Numbered from the stretch's first letter, positions 17,006-27,406 are shown. The stretch is 64,000 nucleotides of DNA from Polaromonas sp. (GCA_013298945.1 JAAFJR010000002.1:248001-312000), one strand, 5' to 3'. Numbers and translations: made by a program. The notes: generated from the letters alone by a model not told the origin.

Positions 17006-18196
17006 ATGAATGATGCAATTCAATCTATCAAACGTGCCCAGCTCGACTGGCGCATGGTGTTGATGTCCGGCGTGTTGATTTTGGTCGCACTTGTTTTTAA
17101 TTTTCTTTCAGACGGCATTTTCTTGTCGCCTGAAAACTTGTACAACATCGCCCAACAAACCGCGGTGGTCGGCATTTTAGCTACCATCATGGTGCTCATC
17201 ATTGTTGCGCGACATATTGATTTGTCTGTCGGCTCAGTCATGGGTTTTGTGGGTGTTTTGATTGCATTTTTGATGTACACCGCCAATTGGACTTGGCCAG
17301 CAGCGTGTTTGGCTGGACTAGCTGCGGCTCTTGCAGTGTCGATGTACCAAGGGGCTTTGACCGCATACATTGGCGTACCCACATTTGTGGTTACTTTGGG
17401 TGGATTGATGTCGTTTCGAGGTGCTGCATATTTGGTAGCTGACGGTAAAACACAGCCCCTTGCAGATGAGTTTTTTCTTAAGCTCGGTGGAGGTTACAAC
17501 GGCGGTATTGGTACCAAAGCAAGCTGGGTCATTGGTGGCTTGATGTGTATTGCTTTGGTTTATGCCATGTTGAGTAAGCGAAATGCCAAAAAAGCCTATG
17601 GCGTTCCGACAAATTCGCTCTTAACAGATTCATTAATCGTGTTAGTGCCAGTCATCATCATCATGGCTTTTGTTGCGGTGATGAATGCGTACCACATTCC
17701 CAATAAGCCAGAAGCTCAGGGCATTCCTATACCTGTACTCATTTGGGGAGCTGTTGCGTTGTTTGTGTCATTTTTGGTGCATCGCACACGTTTTGGTCGC
17801 TATGTTTTTGCAATCGGCGGTAACCCAGATGCGGCAGAGCTGGTCGGTATTCCTGTCAAGCGCGTAACTATGCTGATGTTCTTGTTATTGGCGATTTTGA
17901 TCACTATCGCTGCCATCGTATCTATATCACGATTGAATGCCGGTACCAATTCGTTGGGAAATAACTTGGAGTTATTGGTTATTGCCGCAACAGTGATTGG
18001 TGGAACAGCATTGGCAGGTGGTAGCGGCACGATTATTGGTTCAGTCTTGGGTGCCTTAATCATGCAATGTATCGATAGCGGCATGCTGTTGTTAGATGTT
18101 TCTATCGGTACCCGTTACATCATCATTGGGCAAGTTTTGATTGCTGCCGTCGTTTTCGACGTGGCTTACCGTAAGTGGACAGGAGACACAGTATGA
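17006..18196 (+). CDS. xylH: D-xylose ABC transporter permease
   Basis: 396 residues with about ten hydrophobic segments, the BPD_transp_2 (ribose/xylose permease) fold. Characteristic stretches are [37 protein letters not shown] and [20 protein letters not shown]. It forms the membrane channel for xylose with XylG. Its stop overlaps the xylG start (ATGA), so translation is coupled. GTAGGAGCGCG precedes the ATG. Confidence 0.95.
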   Translation: MNDAIQSIKRAQLDWRMVLMSGVLILVALVFNFLSDGIFLSPENLYNIAQQTAVVGILATIMVLIIVARHIDLSVGSVMGFVGVLIAFLMYTANWTWPAACLAGLAAALAVSMYQGALTAYIGVPTFVVTLGGLMSFRGAAYLVADGKTQPLADEFFLKLGGGYNGGIGTKASWVIGGLMCIALVYAMLSKRNAKKAYGVPTNSLLTDSLIVLVPVIIIMAFVAVMNAYHIPNKPEAQGIPIPVLIWGAVALFVSFLVHRTRFGRYVFAIGGNPDAAELVGIPVKRVTMLMFLLLAILITIAAIVSISRLNAGTNSLGNNLELLVIAATVIGGTALAGGSGTIIGSVLGALIMQCIDSGMLLLDVSIGTRYIIIGQVLIAAVVFDVAYRKWTGDTV

Positions 18197-19014
18197 GTAA
18201 CTTAACCTCTTCCGTTAATTCTTCAGCAAACACATCCGTAGATACTTCCAAATGTTTGGTAGAGCTTCGCAATATTAAAAAAGCTTTCGGTGGTGTGAAA
18301 GCCGTTGACGATGTCAGTATGAATTTGTACCCCGGCGAGGTGGTCGCTGTGTTGGGCCATAACGGCGCTGGTAAATCTACATTGATGAAAATGCTGGCTG
18401 GTGCGTACCCAATTGACAGTGGCGACGTGGTCATTTCTGGTGAAAAAGTGCAAGTTAAAACGCCAGCAGATGCTCAGAACCTGGGTATTGAAACCATTTA
18501 TCAAACTTTGGCGCTGGCAGACAATTTGGACTCTGTCTCAAATTTGTTTTTAGGGCGAGAGCTACTCACCAAATGGCGTACGCTTGATGACCACCGCATG
18601 GATGCAGAAGCGCGTAAGGTGTTTCATCGTTTAAATAAAAATTTTACAAACGTTCGCATTCCCGTGCGCCGTTTGTCGGGTGGTCAACGTCAAGTGGTGG
18701 CGATATCACGCGCTATTTACTTCAATGCTCGTATTTTGATCATGGATGAGCCAACCGCAGCGCTCGGCCCTGAGGAAACCGCGATGGTCGGCAACTTGGT
18801 GCGTCAGCTCAAAGCTGAGGGCGTGGGCATTTTCTTGATCAGCCACGACATGCACGATGTCTTCGCTTTGAGCGATCGCTTAGTTGTCATGAAAAACGGC
18901 AAATCGTTAGGCATGTACAAAACGGCTGATGTGACAGAAGACGAAGTATTGGGCATGATTATTACAGGCAAACAGCCCGTAGGTAAACCTAAAACAGAGC
19001 GTTTGACCGGTTAA
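18193..19014 (+). CDS. xylG: Xylose ABC transporter ATP-binding protein (single nucleotide-binding domain)
   Basis: 273 residues from ATG 18193 (AGGAGA just upstream). One complete nucleotide-binding domain: Walker [10 protein letters not shown] (about residues 56-64), Q-loop [10 protein letters not shown], signature [10 protein letters not shown], Walker [12 protein letters not shown], and H-loop SHDMH. Enterobacterial XylG is about 510 residues with two fused domains; this is a half-size version, so the transporter would need a homodimer. It directly precedes the ROK regulator. Confidence 0.93.
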   Translation: MSNLTSSVNSSANTSVDTSKCLVELRNIKKAFGGVKAVDDVSMNLYPGEVVAVLGHNGAGKSTLMKMLAGAYPIDSGDVVISGEKVQVKTPADAQNLGIETIYQTLALADNLDSVSNLFLGRELLTKWRTLDDHRMDAEARKVFHRLNKNFTNVRIPVRRLSGGQRQVVAISRAIYFNARILIMDEPTAALGPEETAMVGNLVRQLKAEGVGIFLISHDMHDVFALSDRLVVMKNGKSLGMYKTADVTEDEVLGMIITGKQPVGKPKTERLTG

Positions 19015-19022
19015 GAAAAACG

Positions 19023-20306
19023 ATGAAATCTACGGGTGATCAGCAGTTACTCAAACGCATTAACCGCAGTGTTTTACTGCGGTTAATGCGCTCTGAGTCT
19101 GGTCAGTCGCGAGCGGATTTATCGCGTAAAAGTGGGTTGACCAAGTCAACTGTCAGCGCTTTGGTGAAAGAGCTTGTCGCTGAAAAATGGATGGCAGAAG
19201 CGCACGCTCCAGTCGCTGTTGAGGGCATGGGACGCCCTTCAACACCTTTGCAGTTAGATGCTCAAACGCGTGTGTTGATGGGTGTTGAAATAGCGGTGGA
19301 ATGCCTTCGCGTCGTGTGTGTAACGCTTACAGGCGTGGTAGTTTTACGTGCGCAAGTGCCCTTGGTTTCAAACTTGCCAGCCCGTGTGTGTCAACAAACT
19401 GCTGAGTTGGTATTTGAACAATGCCAGCAACTAGCCGCCAAAAAATTATTATTGTCAGGTGTTGGTGTTTGTTTGCCAGGTGCCATCAATGAAGAAGCCG
19501 GCATGGTTAGGTTTGCACCGAATTTAGGTTGGCGGGAAGTGCCCTTTTTAAGCATGATTTCCAACGCATTTAGCAATATTGGTGTTCCTCAATTGCCTAT
19601 CTATCTTCAAAATGATGCAGATGCTGCTGCTTTGAGTGAGTATGAGTTTTCTACCAATGAGGGCGAAGATCCCTTGATTTTTGTCAGTTGTGATGTGGGC
19701 GTAGGCGCTGGCATTATTTTGAACGATAGGTTGTTTGTCGGCGCGATGGGCATGGCAGGCGAAATTGGGCACACCACCTTGCAAATTGATGGACCGCTTT
19801 GTTCTTGTGGCCGACTTGGTTGTGCTGAAACTTTCATCGGTGCACGCGCTTTGAAAGCTGCAAAAAATACGGATCAAGCTGGTAGATATTTGGGTGTTTT
19901 AATTCAAAACTTAGACGTGATGTTTAACCCACGCACCATTGTGTTGGGCGGGCAATCATGTGTTAACAACCCTGAAATGATCGACAAAGCAGTCTCAACA
20001 CTAGCGAACTATTCAAAATTAGCGGATATGCCACTGACGACTGTTCGTTCTGCGAAATACGGTTTGTTGGCTGCAGCAGTCGGCTCTGCCGCATTGGTTT
20101 GGCATCGTTTTTTACGCCCTATGCCAGTTGGAAAGACTGCGCCACTGCAGCAGATGATAGTAAACGAAGTGGATGCGGCAGTTGAAGTGAAAGTAAAAGA
20201 AAAAGCTAAATTTGTAGCCTCACTGAATTCACAAGCTGGTGTATATATGGCGCCAACAAAGTCTCTCAAACGTCGCATCTCATCCACGCAAGTTCAGGAG
20301 TATTGA
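19023..20306 (+). CDS. xylR: ROK-family transcriptional regulator (xylose repressor type)
   Basis: 427 residues. N-terminal winged HTH (about residues 10-65, with QSRADLSRKSGLTKSTVSAL) and a ROK sugar-binding domain with VSCDVGVGAGIILNDRL and the zinc motif GHTTLQIDGPLCSCGRLGCA (GHx9CxCGxxGC). Such XylR proteins repress xyl genes until xylose binds. It has a Lys/Glu-rich C-terminal tail of about 45 residues beyond the ROK domain. It lies inside the operon it probably controls, 8 bases after xylG and directly abutting xylB. Confidence 0.9.
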   Translation: MKSTGDQQLLKRINRSVLLRLMRSESGQSRADLSRKSGLTKSTVSALVKELVAEKWMAEAHAPVAVEGMGRPSTPLQLDAQTRVLMGVEIAVECLRVVCVTLTGVVVLRAQVPLVSNLPARVCQQTAELVFEQCQQLAAKKLLLSGVGVCLPGAINEEAGMVRFAPNLGWREVPFLSMISNAFSNIGVPQLPIYLQNDADAAALSEYEFSTNEGEDPLIFVSCDVGVGAGIILNDRLFVGAMGMAGEIGHTTLQIDGPLCSCGRLGCAETFIGARALKAAKNTDQAGRYLGVLIQNLDVMFNPRTIVLGGQSCVNNPEMIDKAVSTLANYSKLADMPLTTVRSAKYGLLAAAVGSAALVWHRFLRPMPVGKTAPLQQMIVNEVDAAVEVKVKEKAKFVASLNSQAGVYMAPTKSLKRRISSTQVQEY

Positions 20307-21770
20307 ATGTTTTTAGGTATCGATGTAGGTACGTCAGAAGTTAAGGTTTTATTGCTTGATTCCAATCATCACGTTATTGGTGTCAGTGGTTCATCGCTAG
20401 AAATATCTCGCCCGCACTCTGGCCATAGTGAGCAAGAGCCTGCAGCATGGTGGACTGCGACTCAGCTTGCTTTGAGCGAATTGAAGAGTAAGTTCCCTCC
20501 ACAATATGCAGCTATCAAGGCCATAGGTTTGTCTGGACAAATGCATGGCGCGGTATTGCTTGATGCCAACAACAAAGTTTTGCGCCCTGCGATTTTATGG
20601 AACGACACCCGTTCAGCTAAAGAATGCGAAGAGATGATGGCAGATTTGCCAGCGTTGCCACAAATTGCCGGTAGCTTAGCCATGCCAGGCTTCACAGCAC
20701 CAAAATTACGCTGGCTGGCAAAGCGCGAGCCTGACGTGTTTAAACAAATTGCCAAAGTCATTCTTCCCAAAGATTACATCCGCTTCATGCTCACGGGTGA
20801 ACATGTGTGCGATATGTCAGATGCTAGCGGCAGCATGTGGCTTGATGTTGAAAAGCGTGCTTGGTCCCAAGACTTGCTCAAGCTCACCGGTTTAACTGAG
20901 GCGCACATGCCCCATTTGGTTGAGGGTAGCGCTACAAGTGGTAATTTAACTCCACAAGCCGCATTAACATTGGGTCTGGAAGCCGGTATCGTCGTTGCTG
21001 GCGGCGCGGGCGACAATGCCTCTAGTGCTGTAGGCATGGGTGCAGTTAATGCGGGTGAGGGCTTTCTATCCCTTGGCACGAGCGGTGTTTTGTTTGTCGT
21101 CACCCCGACATACCAACCAAATGCTGCTAGTGCAACCCATGCTTTTTGCCACGCCATACCGGGCCGTTGGCACCAAATGAGCGTGATGTTGTCAGCCGCT
21201 AGTTGCCTGCAGTGGGTGGCCAAACTTTTAGGTGCAAGCTCTGAAGCAGTATTAGAGGCGCAAGCCAGTGGATTAAGCGCTGCGCAACGCGCAAGCGCAC
21301 CTCTGTTTTTGCCGTATTTGAGCGGTGAGCGCACGCCGCATAACGATGCCGTGACGCGTGGCAGTTTTCATGAATTGAGCAACGATACAGATGCTGCAGC
21401 ACTGGCTTATGCTGTGATTGAGGGTGTCAGCTTCGGACTTGCAGATGGCATGCGTGCCTTACAAGCAGCTGGTTGCGATGTGAAGCAGCTTTCACTTGTG
21501 GGTGGCGGCGCGCGCAGCGCCTTGTGGGCACAGCAATTGGCTACTTTGTTGAATATCAATATCGTGACGCATGAAGAATCTGCCGCTGGTGGTGCGCTGG
21601 GAGCAGCACGACTGGGTTGGCTAGCTAACGGTGCTTCCGTAGCTGATGTGTGTTTGGCGCCAAAAATATCAAGAACTTACAAGCCAGATGTCGAAGAATT
21701 GAAACTTTTAGCGCCTAGGTATCAACGTTTTCGTGCTATTTATCCGGCTTTAAAAGCTATTCAAAAATAA
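20307..21770 (+). CDS. xylB: Xylulokinase
   Basis: 487 residues, FGGY carbohydrate kinase fold. The phosphate-1 loop is FLGIDVGTSEVKVLLLD at the N-terminus; GLSGQMHGAVLLD and LWNDTRS mark the sugar site, and the C-terminal ATPase half has SLVGGGARSALWAQQLATLL. It phosphorylates D-xylulose to xylulose-5-phosphate for the pentose phosphate pathway. The ATG directly follows the regulator stop (TGAATG), so they are translationally close. Confidence 0.96.
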   Translation: MFLGIDVGTSEVKVLLLDSNHHVIGVSGSSLEISRPHSGHSEQEPAAWWTATQLALSELKSKFPPQYAAIKAIGLSGQMHGAVLLDANNKVLRPAILWNDTRSAKECEEMMADLPALPQIAGSLAMPGFTAPKLRWLAKREPDVFKQIAKVILPKDYIRFMLTGEHVCDMSDASGSMWLDVEKRAWSQDLLKLTGLTEAHMPHLVEGSATSGNLTPQAALTLGLEAGIVVAGGAGDNASSAVGMGAVNAGEGFLSLGTSGVLFVVTPTYQPNAASATHAFCHAIPGRWHQMSVMLSAASCLQWVAKLLGASSEAVLEAQASGLSAAQRASAPLFLPYLSGERTPHNDAVTRGSFHELSNDTDAAALAYAVIEGVSFGLADGMRALQAAGCDVKQLSLVGGGARSALWAQQLATLLNINIVTHEESAAGGALGAARLGWLANGASVADVCLAPKISRTYKPDVEELKLLAPRYQRFRAIYPALKAIQK

Positions 21771-21868
21771 AAATAACTTTTAACAATTTATAAAAAGAAA
21801 ACAGAAAAACTGTTCTCAGAGACTGCAAAACTTTTACTTAACGACAACTACTTCATCAAGGACAAGAA

Positions 21869-23185
21869 ATGAGCTCGTATTTCAACGCTGTCGCCCCCAT
21901 CAAATTTGAGGGTCCCGAATCTGAAAATCCTCTAGCCTTCAAATGGTACGACAAAGACCGCATGGTGTTGGGTAAACGTATGGAAGACCAATTACGTTTT
22001 GCGGTTTGCTACTGGCACAGCTACTGCTGGAATGGTTTTGACCCATTTGGCTACGATGGCACTTTTGAGCGCCCTTGGCAACAGATTGCAGACCCGATGG
22101 CCGCAGCCAAGGCCAAGGCAGATGCTGCATTTGAGTTTTTTCAAAAACTGGGTGCGCCTTATTATTGTTTCCATGACCGCGACGTCGCGCCAGAGGGTGC
22201 TACACCGCGCGACAGTGTCAATAATCTGCACGCAATGGTTGATGAGTTGGCCGCTAAACAGCAAGAAACCGGCATGAAGCTGTTGTGGGGAACCGCCAAC
22301 CTATTCAGCCACCGCCGATTCATGTCAGGCGCTTCAACGAATCCAGATCCAGAGATTTTTGCACTGGCTGCTTTGCAGGTTAAAGAAGCCATGGATGCTA
22401 CGCTCAAGCTCGGTGGTGAAAACTATGTGCTGTGGGGTGGCCGTGAAGGTTACGAAACTTTGTTGAACACGCTGATGGGGCAAGAATTGGACCAAATGGG
22501 TCGATTCTTGAACATGGTGGTGGACTACAAACACAAAATCGGTTTCAAAGGTGCGATTTTGCTAGAGCCAAAACCACGTGAACCGACCAAGCACCAGTAC
22601 GATTTTGACGTGGCGACCGTCTATGGCTTCTTGCTAAAGCACGGCTTAGAAAAAGAAGTCAAAGTCAACATCGAAGCCAACCACGCCACTTTAGCTGGCC
22701 ACAGCTTTGAGCATGAAATTGCAACCTCCATTGACATGGGACTTTTTGGCTCTATTGATATGAACCGTGGCGACATGCAGTGCCAGTGGGATACTGACCA
22801 GTTCCCTAACAGCATTCCTGAAACTGCTTTGGTGATGTATCAAATCATGCAAGCCGGTGGTTTCACCACGGGTGGTGTCAATTTCGACAGCAAAGTACGC
22901 CGTCAATCGATCGATCCTGAAGATATGTTCTACGGCCACATCGGTGGCATGGATGTGACAGCGCGTGCCTTGTTGATTGCAGAAAAAATGATTCAAGACG
23001 GTCGCTTTGAGAAAGCACGTCAAGACCGTTATGCGGGCTGGAAGTCTAGCTTTGGTGGTGATGTCATGGCTGGCAAGTTAAGCTTAGATGCTGTGGCGGC
23101 ACGTGTGTTGCAAAGCAATACAGATACGCGCCCAGTTTCTGGTCGTCAAGAAAATCTAGAGAATTTATTGAATTCGTTTATCTAA
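21869..23185 (+). CDS. xylA: Xylose isomerase
   Basis: 438 residues, standard class II length. It converts D-xylose to D-xylulose. Active-site stretches are [13 protein letters not shown] (catalytic His and Asp, about residues 97-109), [13 protein letters not shown] (about 189-201), the metal-binding [15 protein letters not shown] (about 231-245) and [17 protein letters not shown] (about 268-284). CAAGGACAAG precedes the ATG. It ends the core xyl operon, with a terminator at 23231-23269. Confidence 0.97.
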   Translation: MSSYFNAVAPIKFEGPESENPLAFKWYDKDRMVLGKRMEDQLRFAVCYWHSYCWNGFDPFGYDGTFERPWQQIADPMAAAKAKADAAFEFFQKLGAPYYCFHDRDVAPEGATPRDSVNNLHAMVDELAAKQQETGMKLLWGTANLFSHRRFMSGASTNPDPEIFALAALQVKEAMDATLKLGGENYVLWGGREGYETLLNTLMGQELDQMGRFLNMVVDYKHKIGFKGAILLEPKPREPTKHQYDFDVATVYGFLLKHGLEKEVKVNIEANHATLAGHSFEHEIATSIDMGLFGSIDMNRGDMQCQWDTDQFPNSIPETALVMYQIMQAGGFTTGGVNFDSKVRRQSIDPEDMFYGHIGGMDVTARALLIAEKMIQDGRFEKARQDRYAGWKSSFGGDVMAGKLSLDAVAARVLQSNTDTRPVSGRQENLENLLNSFI

Positions 23186-23230
23186 AAAGATTTCAAAATA
23201 TTTTAAGCTAATTTAACGTGTTGTATTTGA

Positions 23231-23269
23231 CGCTGGTTATAAGCAAAATTCGCTTGTAGCCGGCGTTTT
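23231..23269 (+). terminator. Terminator after xylA, built partly from repeat sequence
   Basis: CGCTGGTTATAAGC (23231-23244) pairs along all 14 bases with GCTTGTAGCCGGCG (23252-23265), with three G.U pairs, followed by TTTT. The 3' arm TGTAGCCGGCG is the 5' end of repeat copy R6. Confidence 0.75.
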
Positions 23270-23286
23270 CATTGGTAATATAGCTA
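23254..23286 (+). repeat. Dispersed repeat, copy R6 (shortened)
   Basis: TTGTAGCCGGCGTTTTCATT then GGTAATATAGCTATG. The core GCCTGAGCAGC is missing, leaving both ends. It serves as the terminator arm and runs into the start codon of the next gene. Assignment to the family is less secure. Confidence 0.5.
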
Positions 23287-24284
23287 TGAAAAAAGTAGTA
23301 TGGGGCGTTTTGAGTACGGCCAAAATTGGATGGGAAAAAGTCATTCCTGCACTTCAGCAAAGCGAGTTTTGCAATGTGCGAGCCATCGCCTCGCGAGCGC
23401 CCGGCAAAGCAGATGAATGGGCTGCTAAGCTGGGTATTCCCAAAGCTTACGGCTCGTATGAGGCATTGTTGGCTGACCCTGAGATTGAAGCTATTTACAA
23501 CCCATTGCCTAACGATTTGCATGTGCCGCTAACCTTGCAAGCGGCACGTGCGGGTAAGCACGTTCTCTGCGAAAAGCCATTTGCTATTAACGCCAATGAA
23601 GCCGCGCAGCTGCGCGAAGTGGCGGACAAAGTACACATCATGGAAGCCTTCATGGTGCGCTTTCACCCGCAGTGGTTGCAAGTGCGTGAACATGTGCGTA
23701 GTGGAGAACTGGGTGATGTGCGAAGTGTGCAAGCTTTCTTTTCATACTTTAATCGCGATACCAACAATATCCGAAACAAGTATGAAATTGGCGGCGGAGC
23801 TTTGTACGACATTGGCTGCTATCCGATTGTGATTGGCCGTTTCTTGTTCAATGCTGAACCCAAACGCGTGATCGCCTTGGTTGACCGTGACCCAGATTTT
23901 AAAGTTGACCGAACCGTGAGCGCTTTACTAGATTTTGGGGATGGCAGACGCTTAGATTTCACGGTGTCAACCCAATCTGCGTCGCACCAGCGCGTGCAAG
24001 TGGTGGGAACTAAAAAGCGTATCGAGGTTCAAATTCCTTTCAACGCCCCTTTGGGCGGGGAAACGGATTACTTTGTGGATGACGGTAGTGCGTTGAACGG
24101 CGCTTCCATGCAAAAAACGACCGTGCCAGCCTGTAACATGTATGGCTTGCAGGGTGATGCATTTTCAAAAGTCGTGCGTGGTGAAATGGCCTTGCCTTAT
24201 GGTGTGGAAGATGCGATTTTGAACATGAAGGTGATTGATGCTTTGTTTGCTTCTGAAAAAACGGGTGCTTGGGTGAATGTCTAA
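23286..24284 (+). CDS. Gfo/Idh/MocA-family NAD(P)-dependent oxidoreductase
   Basis: 332 residues. An N-terminal Rossmann fold with GVLSTAKIGWEKVIPALQ, the family EKP motif in GKHVLCEKPFAINANEA (about residues 90-106), and the C-terminal alpha/beta domain with GGGALYDIGCYPI (catalytic-type region, about 170). It resembles sugar dehydrogenases of the xylose/glucose-fructose type. Its place right after xylA suggests a pentose or a related aldose as substrate, but the terminator between them argues for independent expression. Confidence 0.85.
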   Translation: MKKVVWGVLSTAKIGWEKVIPALQQSEFCNVRAIASRAPGKADEWAAKLGIPKAYGSYEALLADPEIEAIYNPLPNDLHVPLTLQAARAGKHVLCEKPFAINANEAAQLREVADKVHIMEAFMVRFHPQWLQVREHVRSGELGDVRSVQAFFSYFNRDTNNIRNKYEIGGGALYDIGCYPIVIGRFLFNAEPKRVIALVDRDPDFKVDRTVSALLDFGDGRRLDFTVSTQSASHQRVQVVGTKKRIEVQIPFNAPLGGETDYFVDDGSALNGASMQKTTVPACNMYGLQGDAFSKVVRGEMALPYGVEDAILNMKVIDALFASEKTGAWVNV

Positions 24285-24298
24285 ATTGCGTTTAAAGC

Positions 24299-25981
24299 AT
24301 GTCTAAATTTATAAAAACCATTCTGATAAGTTCTATAGTTTTTCAAATGACTATGGCCCCCGTTTTTGCACAAGTTGCTGCGCCAGTTCCTGTAATTCCT
24401 AAATTTGTAGAAGAAACCGACAGCGCAGGCTTGCAAAGCCGTTTTGAAGGAGAAGATGAGTTTATGGTGGGTGGCGGTGTGGCTACGTTTGACTGCGATG
24501 CTGACGGCTTGCCTGAAATCTACGTCACCGCTGGTGTGAACAAAGCCAAGTTTTATCGCAACAAAAGTGCCCGTGGTGGTGCCATCAAGCTGCAAGAAGA
24601 GCGCACAGGTTTGGAGTTGACCAATGCAGTGGGCGCTTACCCTTTGGATATAGACAGCGATGGCAACACAGATTTGGTCGTCTTGCGCGTGGGTGAAGTT
24701 GAAGTCTTCAAAGGCTTAGGCGCTTGCAAATTTGAACGTGCTACAGCCATGTGGGGCGTGAAAACGGCTAATGAGTGGCACACGGCTTTTTCAGCAACTT
24801 GGGAAAAAGACCAAAAATGGCCAACCTTGGCGATTGGTACTTATATTGACCGTGCCAAGTTGGCAGAGTTTCCATGGGGAAGTTGCACCCCTGGTGTTTT
24901 GCTCAGACCCAACAGCGCGGGCAACGGATTCGCAGAACCGGTGAAGCTTGAGCCTGCATATTGCGCATTGTCGATGCTATTTTCAGACTGGGGTCGAACA
25001 GGAGCACCAGATCTACGCGTGAGCAACGACCGCGAGTTTTACAAGGGCGGGCAAGAACAGCTGTGGAAAATTGCCACTGGCCAGCCGCCAACGCTGTATA
25101 CCGAGGCGCAGGGCTGGAAGCCTATGCAAATTTGGGGCATGGGCATCGCCAGCCAAGATATTGATGGCGATGGCTATCCCGAGCTGTATTTAACCAGTAT
25201 GGCTGACAACAAATTGCAAAAACTGCAGCTTGACGCGTCTGGCAAAGCATCTAAGCCTGAGTATTCGGATATTGCTTACAAACGTGGCGTTACGGCGCAT
25301 CGCCCTTATGTTGGCGGTGATATTCACCCCTCTACCGCATGGCATTCGCAGTTTGCGGATGTGAACCATGATGGCTTGGCCGATATCTTTATTGTTAAAG
25401 GCAATATCTCCACCATGCCCGATTTTGCAGCGCTTGATCCGAATAATCTGCTGCTGCAGCAAACCGATGGTCGGTTTTATGAAGCGGGTCAACTGGCCAA
25501 TATAGCCAGTGTGCGACGTGGTCGTGGAGGTATGTTGGCTGATTTGAATGGCGATGGTTTGTTGGACATGGTTGTCGTCAATCGTTGGGACAAAGCACAA
25601 CTTTGGCGCAATGTGGGCGCAGGCACAGCGGATAAACCACAGCAAATGGGTAGTACGGGAGGAATAGGGCATTGGTTGCAACTCAAATTGAAGCAAAGCG
25701 GCAGTAATAAAGACGCAGTGGGCGCGTGGGTTGAAGTTGACTTGGGCGATGCCATGAAGCACTTGGGCAAGCAAAGCATCATCCGCCAAGAGCTCACCGT
25801 GGGCGGTGGTCATGCCAGCGGACATTTAGGCTGGATGCACTTTGGCTTAGGTGCAGCAACGACTGTCAAAGTCCGCGTGCAGTGGCCGTTCTCTGAGTTT
25901 GGTCCGTGGCAAACTGTGTCTGCAGATGGTTTTTATGTGATCGACAAAGCTGGTGGTGCATCTTCTTGGAAGGCTCAATAG
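24299..25981 (+). CDS. FG-GAP/VCBS-repeat protein with ASPIC/UnbV-like C-terminus
   Basis: 560 residues with a signal peptide (about 1-25, ending APVFAQ). Several calcium-binding-like blades of a beta-propeller are visible: FDCDADGLPEIYV (about 62), LDIDSDGNTDLVVL (about 117), QDIDGDGYPELYL (about 285), ADVNHDGLADIFIV (about 355) and ADLNGDGLLDMVVV (about 415). The last 100 residues (GHWLQLKLKQSGSNKDAVGA and later VRVQWPFSEFG) resemble ASPIC/UnbV. It is secreted; ligand unknown. The next gene starts one base after its stop. Confidence 0.85.
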   Translation: MSKFIKTILISSIVFQMTMAPVFAQVAAPVPVIPKFVEETDSAGLQSRFEGEDEFMVGGGVATFDCDADGLPEIYVTAGVNKAKFYRNKSARGGAIKLQEERTGLELTNAVGAYPLDIDSDGNTDLVVLRVGEVEVFKGLGACKFERATAMWGVKTANEWHTAFSATWEKDQKWPTLAIGTYIDRAKLAEFPWGSCTPGVLLRPNSAGNGFAEPVKLEPAYCALSMLFSDWGRTGAPDLRVSNDREFYKGGQEQLWKIATGQPPTLYTEAQGWKPMQIWGMGIASQDIDGDGYPELYLTSMADNKLQKLQLDASGKASKPEYSDIAYKRGVTAHRPYVGGDIHPSTAWHSQFADVNHDGLADIFIVKGNISTMPDFAALDPNNLLLQQTDGRFYEAGQLANIASVRRGRGGMLADLNGDGLLDMVVVNRWDKAQLWRNVGAGTADKPQQMGSTGGIGHWLQLKLKQSGSNKDAVGAWVEVDLGDAMKHLGKQSIIRQELTVGGGHASGHLGWMHFGLGAATTVKVRVQWPFSEFGPWQTVSADGFYVIDKAGGASSWKAQ

Positions 25982-25982
25982 T

Positions 25983-27326
25983 ATGATAAAGCGTTTTACA
26001 GCCAGCGTTTTAATTGCATTATTTGCTACATTTTCAATAGCTCAAGCTCCAAACTTAGGGCGTCCTGCAGATGCTTACAGCAACGCAGTGGTGACTGAGT
26101 GGATGACTCTATCCTTATCACTTGCGCAGCAAACACCCGGTTTTAGCCCGCCTGTTGTCGCACGCGCTTTGGGTTATCTGGGTGTGACTGCTTACGAATC
26201 TGTAGTCGCTGGGATGCCGGGTTACATCTCACTCGCGGGGCAGTTGAACGAGCTCAGCTCGTTACCGTTGACGCAACCAGACGAACCCTTGCACTGGCCA
26301 ACCGTTGCAAATGCCTCGATGGCTACCATGACGCGCATGATGTTCAGCAACGCTACAGCCGAAAACAAGGGACGTATTGATCAGCTTGAGCGCAGTTTGC
26401 CGCTGAAATACGGCCAAGATTTTGACCCCAACACTTACACGCCTGAAATCACCAACCGTTCAAACTCATACGGCAAACTCATGGCTATGGCCATCATGAC
26501 TTGGGCGCGCACTGACGGCGGTCATGAAGCGTGGGGCCCGTTGCGTCGCAACCGCGCCAACTATGTGCCACCTAGCGGAGCTGGGCGCTGGTCTGCGACG
26601 CCCCCGGCATTTGCCAAACCGTTGTTGCCCTATTGGGGTGAAAATCGCCCCTTTGCTTTAAAGTCCGTACAAGACTGCCCCGCACCACAGCCGCCTGAGT
26701 ATTCTGAAGACGCTAATTCCAAGTTCTACAAAGATGCCCAAGAGGTTTACAAAATCAGCAACGCAGCCACGCAGGAGCAACGTCAATTTGCCTTGTATTG
26801 GGCAGATGACCCGGGTAAAACACCCACGCCAGCGGGACATTGGTCATTCATCGCCAACGATTTGCTTAAAGTCCGCAAAGCCAACTTGGCTGAAGCCGCA
26901 GCCACCCATGTGCGCCTGAATATCGCCATGGCAGACGCTTTCACCGCAGGTTGGGCCACTAAATATGCCACCAATGTGCTGCGCCCCGTGACTTATGTAC
27001 AAGGCTCTTTTGACAGCAATTGGGTTCCCAGCTTGATGGCTACTCCGCCGTTTCCAGAATATCCGTCTGGCCACTCCGTCCAATCCAGCGCAGCATCAGG
27101 CGTTTTAAGCCAAATCTTCGGCGCAAATATGTCCTTCACCGACAACACCCACAACGACAGAGGCTGGGGGCCGCGCACATTCCCTAACTTCAACGCCGCA
27201 GCCAACGAAGCTGCCTTGTCGCGTCTGTACGCTGGTATCCATTACAGATTCGGAGTTGAGGGTGGTCAAGTACAGGGTAAGTGCGTTGCAGCTAAAGTAC
27301 TGGCTTTGAAGTTCAAAAATAATTAA
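25983..27326 (+). CDS. Vanadium-haloperoxidase / PAP2-like secreted protein
   Basis: 447 residues from ATG 25983, directly after the FG-GAP gene stop, with a signal peptide (about 1-21). The C-terminal half carries the acid-phosphatase/haloperoxidase motifs: KYATNVLRP (KX6RP), PEYPSGHSVQSS (PSGH), and SRLYAGIHYRFGVEGG (SRX5H). These bind vanadate in haloperoxidases or phosphate in PAP2 phosphatases, so chemistry cannot be decided from motifs. Tight coupling with the FG-GAP gene suggests a two-protein periplasmic or extracellular unit. Confidence 0.87.
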   Translation: MIKRFTASVLIALFATFSIAQAPNLGRPADAYSNAVVTEWMTLSLSLAQQTPGFSPPVVARALGYLGVTAYESVVAGMPGYISLAGQLNELSSLPLTQPDEPLHWPTVANASMATMTRMMFSNATAENKGRIDQLERSLPLKYGQDFDPNTYTPEITNRSNSYGKLMAMAIMTWARTDGGHEAWGPLRRNRANYVPPSGAGRWSATPPAFAKPLLPYWGENRPFALKSVQDCPAPQPPEYSEDANSKFYKDAQEVYKISNAATQEQRQFALYWADDPGKTPTPAGHWSFIANDLLKVRKANLAEAAATHVRLNIAMADAFTAGWATKYATNVLRPVTYVQGSFDSNWVPSLMATPPFPEYPSGHSVQSSAASGVLSQIFGANMSFTDNTHNDRGWGPRTFPNFNAAANEAALSRLYAGIHYRFGVEGGQVQGKCVAAKVLALKFKNN

Positions 27327-27362
27327 GCTTTTAAACTTAAAAAATTACTCATAAATAGCCCT

Positions 27363-27406
27363 CTAGCCCACGTATTTATTGCCTCAATAGCTATTAAAAA
27401 TATAGC
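27363..27406 (+). repeat. Dispersed 45-bp repeat, copy R7
   Basis: CTAGCCCACGTATTTATTGC, then CTCAATAGCTATTAAAAATA and TAGC. Intergenic, between the haloperoxidase-like gene and the enolase-superfamily gene. Confidence 0.85.

Noticed and set aside
25190-25825. A 211-residue minus-strand frame opposite the FG-GAP gene
   Set aside because: It mirrors the repeated acidic blades of the propeller; there is no independent family signal.
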